Assembly (NCBI GenBank): GCA_934486705.1
Contig: CAKSQS010000066.1
Coordinates: forward strand, 1-12,291
DNA from: an uncultured Eubacteriales bacterium
GTDB taxonomy: Bacteria > Bacillota > Clostridia > Oscillospirales > Acutalibacteraceae
DNA length: 12,291 bases
Direction: 5' to 3'
Shown: in pieces, positions 7,162-12,291 of the stretch
Numbering within the stretch: position 1 is the first letter of the stretch
Layout of the letters: every line of letters starts with the position of its first letter
Program-made: the position numbers and the translations under genes
Notes under the pieces: model-generated
Database searches by the model: none
What the model was told of the DNA's origin: nothing
What the model saw: only the letters and a program-made list of their open reading frames with translations

Positions 7162-8231
7162 ATTGCTCATTAAACCGGCGTTTCTTTTGGGCGGACTATA
7201 TACGTAACGGCAGAATAAAATCGGTGCTTTTATCAACCGAAAGCGGCTTTGTAAGCGTTGCGGCCAAAACCTTTATAGATGCGTCGGGCGACGCGGATTT
7301 GGCGGCACTTTGCGGCGCGGAGCTTGTTAAGGGCAGCGAGCCCGGCTGCTTTGAGGCGCTTACCGAAAGCGGGCTTGACCATTCGCATTTCAGCAGCGGC
7401 TCATACGGCGCGTATGAAAGGGACGGGCTTATGCAGCCTACCTCAATATTCATACTTATGGGCGGCGTTAACTATGAGGAATACCGCAAGCATAAGCTTA
7501 ACAACAGGGAACTGCACTTCGGCGACCTCGGAATAACCGAGGAAAGGTTCAGAAGCTGGAAATTCTGCGGCAGCCACGGCTTTGAAATAAACGGGGACAG
7601 AATACCCACCCCGCAGGGCAGGGTGCTTATTTCTCCCTCAAACCGTCCGGATACGGCGGTGATAAATATGTCCCGCATAACGGGAATAGACGGCTCTGAC
7701 GCGGAAAGCCTTAACCGAGGGGAGATAGCGGCGCAAAAGCAGATAATAGCCATAGCGGATTTTCTTATAAATTTTATTCCTGGCTTTGAAAACGCGTATT
7801 ACAGCCAGTCGGGCTTTACGCTCGGCGTAAGGGAGACAAGGCGCATAAGGGGCAGATATGTTCTTACGGGGCTTGACGCCATAAACTGCCGAAAATTTGA
7901 AAACAGCATAGCGCGTGGGTCGTATATGATAGATATACACGACCCCAACGGTAAGGCGCGCGCCATAGGCGGGGATATAAAGGGCGACAGTTACGATATA
8001 CCGTACGGGTGCATTTTATCAAAAAATACGGAAAACCTGCTTGCCTGCGGCAGATGTATTTCCGCCGACCACATAGCGCATTCAAGCACAAGAATACAGG
8101 GAACGTGTATTCTTACGGGTCAGGCGGCGGGCAGCGCGGCGGCACTGGCGGCGGCAGAGGGAATAAGCGTTTCACAAATAGAGCCTGCCGTGCTGCACGG
8201 TAAGCTTATTTCGGACGGGGTGCGATTATAA
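7149..8231 (+). pseudogene. FAD-dependent oxidoreductase (FAD_oxidored family), N-terminus missing
   Basis: Recognisable family sequence begins near 7191 (ADYIRNGRIKS) and runs to the stop at 8231. It includes KTFIDASGDADLAALCG, the LGVRETRRIRGRYVLTG block, YDIPYGCIL, LLACGRCISADHIAHSSTR and GTCILTGQAAGSAAALAA. These are hallmarks of the middle and C-terminal parts of PF12831-type flavoproteins. The N-terminal Rossmann GxGxxG dinucleotide-binding motif and roughly 130 residues around it are absent. The frame opens only with a TTG at 7149 that lies inside the terminator hairpin and has no ribosome site. The remaining protein could not be expected to bind FAD normally. Its stop at 8229-8231 touches the ATG of the next gene, so it was once the first or second gene of the operon that follows. 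The substrate is unknown; relatives occur in glycan-use loci. Confidence 0.82.
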
Positions 8232-9270
8232 ATGAAAAAAAGTCTTTTTATCCAAAACGGCAGGTTCTACAAGGCAAATCTGCACTGCCACAGCACCTGG
8301 TCGGACGGACATTATACCCCCGCGGAGCTTAAAGCGCTTTACAAAGAAAAGGGGTATTCGGTGCTTGCAATAACCGACCACGAGGGGCTTTTTTCGCATT
8401 TTGAGCTTGACGATGAGGATTTTATCACCCTTGCGGGAATGGAACGACGTAATAACCTGCCATATGTGCTTTTACAAAAAAGACCCGACCGAGATATATC
8501 AGCCGGGATATGACGAGAAATACACTCACCCGAAGTTCAGGTGGCTGCGCGACCCCGAGCTGCGCTGGCTTATAGTGCCGCGCGGCGAAGCATTTCAAAA
8601 GGTATATTCGGTTGAGAATATAAACCACGTTATAAAAACAATGAAAGAAAACGGCTTTTTCGTTACGGTAAATCACCCGAAATGGTCGCAGGAAAGCTTT
8701 GATACCCTAAAGCACTACAAGGGCATGGACGCGCTTGAAATATATAACAACAGCACATATGTAAGCGGCTTTGACGAGTATAACGGCGATGTATACGACC
8801 TTATGCTGAGAAGCGGCAGCCGCATATTCTGCACCGCAAACGATGATAACCACAACGCGCTTGGGTCTGCAAGGAGCGATATGTTCGGCGGGTTTAATAT
8901 GATATGCGCAAAAAGCCTTGATTACGGCAATATTATATCCGCAATGGAAAGCGGCAACTTTTATGCGAGCACAGGACCTGTAATACGCGAGCTTTACACC
9001 GAGGACGGATATTTATGCGTTGAGAGCGATACTCCGCTTGCGAGTATAAGAATGCTGTCCGGCAACAGATATGCGGACCTTGTGCGTAATTTAAACGGAG
9101 AGCCTGTGTATTCGGGTAAATTCAGAATAGATAAGGGCTGCGGGTATATGCGGCTTGAGCTAAACGGTACTGACGGTAAGCGGGCTTATACCAATGCGTA
9201 TTTTATAGAAAACAGGAGAAAAGACAATGAGCGATATGAAATTAAAAAAGGATGCGACGCATATACTTAA
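8232..9270 (+). pseudogene. PHP-domain metal-dependent phosphoesterase-like protein, frameshifted
   Basis: Two overlapping frames together make one PHP protein. The first frame (8232-8513) carries NLHCHSTWSDG with His18 and His20, AITDHE with Asp49 and His50, and LAGME with Glu71, all metal ligands of the family. Just after Glu71 (about 8445) the frame is lost, and the homologous sequence resumes in the +1 frame with CHMCFYKKDPTEIYQPGYD. That frame continues to 9270 with VTVNHPKWS and CTANDDNHN, the remaining ligands. One extra base or a loss of two modulo three bases would explain the shift, and a few codons may also be missing. The end overlaps the next gene by 44 bases, so the last residues may not be original. 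The substrate is unknown. Confidence 0.8.
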
Positions 9271-9719
9271 AAGATACGAGGGAAACCCGATACTCCATGT
9301 GGACGATTTTCCGGGGGTGGGGCAGATATATAACCCGTCGGTAGTGAAATATAACGGCGAGTACATAATGCTTGTATCGGTAGTGGATTACGCCGCAGAG
9401 GGCGGCGGGACCGACGTGGGGCAGACGAGGATAGCCCGCAGCCGCGACTGCGGGCGGAACATATTACTATGTGGGGGCAATACTGCTTGATCTCAATGAG
9501 CCGTGGAAAATAATCGGCAAGACATCAAGCTATCTTATGATGCCCGAAAAGGAATACGAGCTGCACGGAAACAGCGATAACACGGTATTTCCCTGCTGCC
9601 CTATGGCGGATCACGAAACAGACACGCTGTACCTTTATTACGGTGCGGCGGACAGGGCAATAGGACTTGCCACGGGCAGTATATCCGAAATAGTAAATGC
9701 CTGCACAGAGGAGATATAA
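9227..9719 (+). pseudogene. GH130 glycoside phosphorylase-like gene with internal deletion
   Basis: The N-terminal fragment (9227 to about 9450) reads RYEGNPIL, IYNPSVVKYNGEYIMLVS and QTRIARSRD, the first blade of GH130 beta-mannoside phosphorylases. It then jumps, out of frame, to a C-terminal fragment from about 9461 reading YYVGAILLDLNEPWKIIG, NTVFPCCPM and LYLYYGAADRAIGLATG, the last blades. GH130 proteins are usually about 320-350 residues; only about 160 are present. The central region that carries the conserved acid-catalyst Asp (EDPR-type motif) and most phosphate ligands is missing. The start has AGGAGA at a normal distance. The stop touches the ATG of the HAD gene. In function it would have phosphorolysed mannosides or related beta-glycans, but the product here cannot be active. 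Confidence 0.82.
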
Positions 9720-10616
9720 ATGACGGTAAACACAAGCGAGAGCCGGGGAATTGAAATAGTAAACCCGGTGCATAACAGAGAAATAGTATGCGCCTTTCAC
9801 GATATAGACGGCACGCATTCGCTTATAAGAAACTGGCCGCCCGTGATGAGCCGCGTGCTGTGCGATACGGAGGAATTAGAGGAGACCGACCGCTTTTGCG
9901 TTGAAAGCGCGGGGCTTTCGGCGCTTACGCAAATGGAATGGGCAATACGCCGCCATGAGGAGCTTACGCACGGCAGATATGACAGCAAAACCAACTCGGA
10001 TATAATAAAGCGCATATGGTCTGGGGAGGAACGGTTTGAAGACGCGGCAGAGCCGCGGGAATATCTTGAATACCTGACGGATAAAACGCCGAAGCTTTTT
10101 AAGGTTTACGAGCAGGTGCTGAACCGCTTTTGCAGGGACGGAAATTTAGCCGAGGCACGGAAGAACCCCGAAAAGTACCTTGTAAAGGGCTCTATGAATT
10201 TTATGAAATATCTGCACGGGCACGGCGTTAAGAATTATTTTGTTACGGGCGCAGTGGTGGATAAATCCGTGCAGCCGCCCATGGGAATGTACGAGGAGGT
10301 TTTGGGGCTCGGGTTTGAAATAGGCAGCGGCAAAACGGTTGAGGACATTTTAGGCTCTACCTGGGAGGAAAAGATACCGAAAGACGAGGTTATGCGCAGG
10401 CTTACCGAAAAGCTCGGCGTTAAGGGCGAAAACGTGCTTGTTGTGGGCGACGGCAGAAGTGAGATATACGCCGGAGTAAAAATGGGCGCAGTGACCGTAA
10501 GCGTGCTGCCCGAAGGTGCAAAACGTCAGCGCGAGCTGCACAGAGAACTCGGTACGAATATGATAATAAGCGATTACACTGCTTTATGCTTAAGAAACTA
10601 TCGACCTTTAACGTAA
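9720..10616 (+). CDS. HAD-superfamily hydrolase
   Basis: Predicted phosphatase of 298 residues. Motif I is CAFHDIDGTHS with the nucleophile Asp28 and acid/base Asp30, motif II is NYFVTGA with Thr176, a Lys-rich stretch (EKIPKDEVMRRLTEKLG) fits motif III, and motif IV is VVGDGRSEIYAG with Asp244. The long insertion between motifs I and II is a C1-type helical cap. The ATG abuts the stop of the GH130 gene and is preceded by AGAGGAG, so it is the last gene of that operon and may have dephosphorylated the sugar phosphate made by the phosphorylase; this is inferred. The C-terminal NYRPLT may be altered, since base composition changes sharply there. The substrate is not identifiable. Confidence 0.82.
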   Translation: MTVNTSESRGIEIVNPVHNREIVCAFHDIDGTHSLIRNWPPVMSRVLCDTEELEETDRFCVESAGLSALTQMEWAIRRHEELTHGRYDSKTNSDIIKRIWSGEERFEDAAEPREYLEYLTDKTPKLFKVYEQVLNRFCRDGNLAEARKNPEKYLVKGSMNFMKYLHGHGVKNYFVTGAVVDKSVQPPMGMYEEVLGLGFEIGSGKTVEDILGSTWEEKIPKDEVMRRLTEKLGVKGENVLVVGDGRSEIYAGVKMGAVTVSVLPEGAKRQRELHRELGTNMIISDYTALCLRNYRPLT

Positions 10617-10633
10617 AGATTAGGGAGATAAAA

Positions 10634-10993
10634 TTGCAAGATCAAGTTTTAAAAGATAATATACATACGGAGATGAAATTACGAGAACACCCTTTAAAAG
10701 ATAATTTGCAAAAGAAAAATAAACACTTTAAAGAAAAGAGCGCAGTATTAAATATTTATAAAAATATTGCTGTATTTGATTCAGAAGACATCGGAAATTT
10801 TGATTTTTTGGATTCAACAAGAAAGTTTTATCACGGCATGACAAATAAAGGACCGACACACACTCCGGAGCTGAGAAGAATGGCTAAATGTGTGAAGTGC
10901 GGTAAAGTTAAAAATCGAATTTTATTTAAAAGCTATAATGCGGATAACCCCAATATTGGTATATGCAGTGAATGTTATTCAAAATCAAAATAG
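10634..10993 (+). CDS. Small unidentified protein with C-terminal CxxC/CxxC zinc ribbon
   Basis: I do not recognise this gene. From a TTG at 10634, preceded by AGGGAG at a normal 6-7 base distance, it gives 119 residues. An upstream in-frame ATG at 10586 would give 135 but overlaps the HAD gene by 31 bases and lacks a ribosome site. The N-terminal half is very Lys-rich and probably helical, with two LKDN repeats. The C-terminus carries CVKC (residues 86-89) and CSEC (111-114), a likely one-zinc ribbon for nucleic-acid or protein binding. It is much richer in A and T than the genes before it, which suggests foreign origin. It could also be the 3' part of a longer gene fused here. Confidence 0.5.
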   Translation: MQDQVLKDNIHTEMKLREHPLKDNLQKKNKHFKEKSAVLNIYKNIAVFDSEDIGNFDFLDSTRKFYHGMTNKGPTHTPELRRMAKCVKCGKVKNRILFKSYNADNPNIGICSECYSKSK

Positions 10994-11027
10994 CAGTAAT
11001 CAATAGTGCTGTTTTGTCTTAAAAAGG

Positions 11028-11055
11028 CATAAAAAACGAAGAAAAATCATACAAT
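11028..11055 (+). promoter_or_regulatory. Possible sigma-E sporulation promoter before spoIIID remnant
   Basis: CATACAAT (11048-11055) matches the mother-cell sigma-E -10 consensus. GCATAAA (11028-11034) lies 13 bases upstream, where the -35 is expected. In Bacillus, spoIIID is transcribed by sigma-E, so the site fits the gene that follows. Confidence 0.5.
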
Positions 11056-11101
11056 TAACCAGTGAAAGAGCGCATAAGACGCTTTAAGGGGAGTTGATTG
11101 T

Positions 11102-11233
11102 ATGAAAGAGGCGACACAGGACAGGGCGGAGATACTGGGCGAATACATACTTGATACGGGCGCTACTGTCCGCGCTGCGGCAAAGGTTTTTAAAATAAGC
11201 AAATCTACCGTACATACGGCAGTAACAATATAG
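11102..11233 (+). pseudogene. spoIIID: SpoIIID 5' fragment (sporulation regulator), truncated
   Basis: A 43-codon frame with AGGGGAG upstream reads EILGEYILDTGATVRAAAKV then FKISKSTVHTAVT. This matches the N-terminal helix-turn-helix of SpoIIID (Bacillus GKYIVETKKTVRVIAKEFGVSKSTVHKDLTE). Full SpoIIID has about 80-95 residues; here a TAG at 11231-11233 ends it right after the DNA-binding helix, and the basic C-terminal region is missing. SpoIIID is the mother-cell regulator of late sporulation genes. The break point coincides with the probable left end of an IS256-type element, so insertion is the likely cause. A second intact copy elsewhere would be expected if the organism still sporulates. 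Its ancestry in a spore-former is the useful point. Confidence 0.75.
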
Positions 11234-11289
11234 AACGGTTTGTGTGGTTGGTGACATAACCGACGCAAAGCAGCATAAATAAAGCATTT

Positions 11290-11317
11290 CAGCACGGTTT
11301 TGCCGTGCTGATTTTTT
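11290..11317 (+). terminator. Intrinsic terminator upstream of the transposase gene
   Basis: CAGCACGG (11290-11297) and CCGTGCTG (11303-11310) form an 8-bp stem with a TTTTG loop, followed by A and six T residues. It lies between the spoIIID stub and the IS256-type transposase, where it would stop read-in transcription from the flank. Confidence 0.82.
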
Positions 11318-11352
11318 AGTATAACGGGCATATCAATTTGGAGGTTAAAATT

Positions 11353-11526
11353 ATGCCAAGGTACAAAGACAGCCCGGAGGTACGGGCAGTAAAACAGGAA
11401 CGGAGAGAAAAACTGCGGGAATTGCTCGCACTAATGGAAGTGGAGGATGTCCGAGACCTGAAATCCGTATTTAAGGAAATGGTCGGCGAGGTTCTCGAAA
11501 ACGGACTTGAAGCATAGCTTGACGAT
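11353..11526 (+). pseudogene. IS256-family transposase, N-terminal fragment with premature stop
   Basis: TGGAGG at 11340-11344 precedes an ATG that opens MPRYKDSPEVRAVKQERREK, then VFKEMVGEVLENGLEA. This is the N-terminus of IS256-type (mutator) DDE transposases. A TAG at 11515-11517 stands where the family has Glu (EAELDD). The frame continues as Leu-Asp-Asp up to 11526, where a TA-bounded element interrupts it. The matching downstream part resumes at 12076. Without the elements the joint reads GAC GAT AAG CTC, or Asp-Asp-Lys-Leu, as in IS256 relatives. The premature stop means the copy was dead or is dying independently of the insertion. Confidence 0.78.
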
Positions 11527-11802
11527 AGGCAAGCGAAAATAATCCGAACTCGCCCAAAACGGCGTATTTTCGGCGTATTTCCATTTGTCGTCTTTATAAG
11601 GCGAGAGCCTTATCACATCCTCCGCATAAAAATCCACACGAAAATTGCACTCGTTTTGGGTTGTTGATTTTTTGAGTAGCGGATTTTTTTGCAGAGCAAG
11701 GCACAAAACGCAGTTAATTCTAACGGATTAAAGAGTATTTTAACGCGGCAATGCGAGAAATCCGCGCTCAAAAAACGGGTTCGGATTATTTTCGTTTGCC
11801 TA
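11526..11802. mobile_element. MITE-like element 1, 277 bp, TA-bounded
   Basis: Its ends are near-perfect inverted repeats of 26 bases. The left starts TAGGCAAGCGAAAATAATCC (11526-11551) and the right is its complement at 11777-11802, with two mismatches. Both ends carry TA, consistent with the TA target duplication of IS630/Tc1-mariner transposases. There is no convincing coding sequence inside; the minus-strand open frames cross the element boundary. Internal structure includes a tandem 11-base repeat of CGGCGTATTT (11560-11581) and a perfect 7-bp hairpin with a GAGA loop (11596-11613). The element sits inside the IS256 transposase gene and needs a transposase from elsewhere. Confidence 0.68.
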
Positions 11803-12077
11803 GTGTGACAGGACTCGAACCTGTCACGCCTACGAAACAAAATTTTGCATAATACATTGCCTCAAAACTTGAAATACGGCAGTATTCCTGCGTTTAGTCG
11901 GCTTCGTCTTATGACAAAATTTTTAGTTTCGGTAGGTTAAAAGTTTCTGCCGCCGAATTTTTTATTCGGCGAAGCGAGAAATTTGCAGCAAGGCTAACGC
12001 CTTGCAAAAATGAACGCAAAGCCGCAATCTAAAAGGCGGCGAGCGAAACCGCGGCAGGTTCGAGTCCTGTTACACTA
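11801..12077. mobile_element. MITE-like element 2, 277 bp, TA-bounded, T-arm-like ends
   Basis: It shares one TA with element 1. The ends are 23-base inverted repeats starting TAGTGTGACAGGACTCGAAC (11801-11823) and its complement at 12055-12077, with one mismatch. The repeat contains the sequence of a tRNA T-arm (CAGG-TTCGAGT-CCTG) in inverse orientation. No gene is visible inside. Two perfect internal hairpins lie near the right end: CGCCGAAT/ATTCGGCG (11951-11971) and GCAAGGC/GCCTTGC (11988-12005). The terminal sequences differ from those of element 1, so the two belong to different families or subfamilies. Confidence 0.66.
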
Positions 12078-12160
12078 AGCTCGGTTACACCAAGTACGAT
12101 TACCGGAATAAAGACACCGACAACAGCCGAAACGGTCATAACGGCATTGTCCGGACGAGC
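12076..12160 (+). pseudogene. IS256-family transposase, continuation fragment
   Basis: In the frame that joins the N-terminal fragment across the two elements, this reads KLGYTKYDYRNKDTDNSRNG, then H and about VRTS. This is the highly conserved LGYxKYDYxNKxTxNSRNG block of IS256 transposases. After about 12160 the frame no longer resembles the family (the expected SYGE/PRDR block is missing), so the copy is cut off again by a deletion or another insertion. The catalytic DDE part lies beyond this point and is absent from the window. Confidence 0.78.
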
Positions 12161-12163
12161 ACT

Positions 12164-12291
12164 TTACGGCTCATGTTCCGCCGGCTGCCTTTGTCCTTTG
12201 GCAGATTCCGTTATCATGCTGAGAGGCGGTTCGCCGTAAATCATATGACGCAGTATCTCCGCCGTGCAAATCCGAAATCGGACAGGACTGC
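12164..12291 (-). CDS. Unidentified C-terminal fragment on minus strand
   Basis: An open frame enters from the right edge and ends at TAA (12166-12164), giving a hydrophilic tail reading IYGEPPLSMITESAK then GQRQPAEHEP. It begins just where IS256 similarity ends, which would fit the tail of a neighbouring gene brought in by rearrangement. I do not recognise the family, and 42 codons without a visible start is weak support. Confidence 0.25.
   Translation of the reverse strand, partial: SPVRFRICTAEILRHMIYGEPPLSMITESAKGQRQPAEHEP

Noticed and set aside
7638..8091. Minus-strand frames rich in Tyr, Arg and Cys opposite the oxidoreductase
   Set aside because: They are shadows of the real frame without starts or domains.
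8470..8500. Programmed -1/+1 frameshifting at the A6 run in the PHP gene
   Set aside because: The protein comparison places the loss of frame near 8445, before the A6 run, and no slippery heptamer with a following structure was seen at that point.
11431..11840. Minus-strand open frames of 91 and 75 codons across element 1
   Set aside because: Both cross the element boundary, lack ribosome sites, and have compositions expected of AT-rich non-coding repeat DNA.
11801..11860. Possible tRNA gene on the minus strand, from GACTCGAACC T-arm sequence
   Set aside because: Only a T-arm-like hairpin is present; no matching acceptor 5' strand, D-arm or anticodon arm can be found at the right distance, and the motif is part of a terminal inverted repeat.
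12050..12077. Possible tRNA 3' end on the plus strand
   Set aside because: The upstream 90 bases do not contain the complementary TAGTGTA acceptor strand or a cloverleaf, and the sequence is the mirror of the element's left end.
1..12291. CRISPR array, rRNA or riboswitch
   Set aside because: No regularly spaced direct repeats, rRNA-like conserved blocks or recognisable riboswitch cores were seen on either strand.

Overview
The window looks like a chromosomal segment from an endospore-forming, plant-glycan-fermenting clostridial bacterium (Oscillospiraceae-like gut Firmicute). The reasons are strong AGGAGG ribosome sites, sigma-A type promoters, a KDG kinase/KDPG aldolase/IclR cluster, a pyruvate phosphate dikinase with clostridial numbering of its catalytic residues, and a remnant of the sporulation regulator SpoIIID. 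Assignments rest on reading motifs by eye; no database search was possible.

Layout. (1) Positions 1-1507, minus strand: a KDPG aldolase gene followed by a 4-base-overlapping KDG kinase gene that runs off the left edge. Together they convert 2-keto-3-deoxygluconate to pyruvate and glyceraldehyde-3-phosphate, the end of uronate (pectin) catabolism. (2) 1651-2409, plus strand: a divergent IclR-family regulator, probably KdgR-like. The intergenic region holds back-to-back promoters and two overlapping perfect palindromes that look like its operator. (3) 2577-5207: intact pyruvate phosphate dikinase, then a 13-bp hairpin. (4) 5341-7066: an SGNH-type (DUF4886-like) esterase and a cytoplasmic NodB-type polysaccharide deacetylase, closed by an intrinsic terminator at 7125-7161.

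(5) 7149-10616: what was once an operon of FAD-dependent oxidoreductase, PHP-domain phosphoesterase, GH130 glycoside phosphorylase and HAD hydrolase. The first has lost its N-terminal FAD-binding part, the second has a frame break, and the third has lost its middle including the expected catalytic region. The HAD gene is open, although its C-terminus may be altered. Either the operon is decaying or the assembly is collapsed here.

(6) 10634-12291: a zone of foreign or broken DNA. It holds an AT-rich small zinc-ribbon protein gene and a 43-codon 5' stub of spoIIID behind a sigma-E-like promoter. Next is an IS256-family transposase gene with a premature TAG, split by two adjacent 277-bp non-coding elements. 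Each element has its own terminal inverted repeats and is bounded by TA dinucleotides, so they look like tandem MITEs of the IS630/Tc1-mariner type. Removing both restores the transposase reading frame across the joint. The right edge carries a short unidentified minus-strand C-terminus.

The first half is one metabolic theme: uronate and acetylated-sugar breakdown feeding pyruvate, with PPDK linking pyruvate and PEP. The second half is genome erosion and nested mobile elements. The tandem elements and the double operator are the least routine observations.
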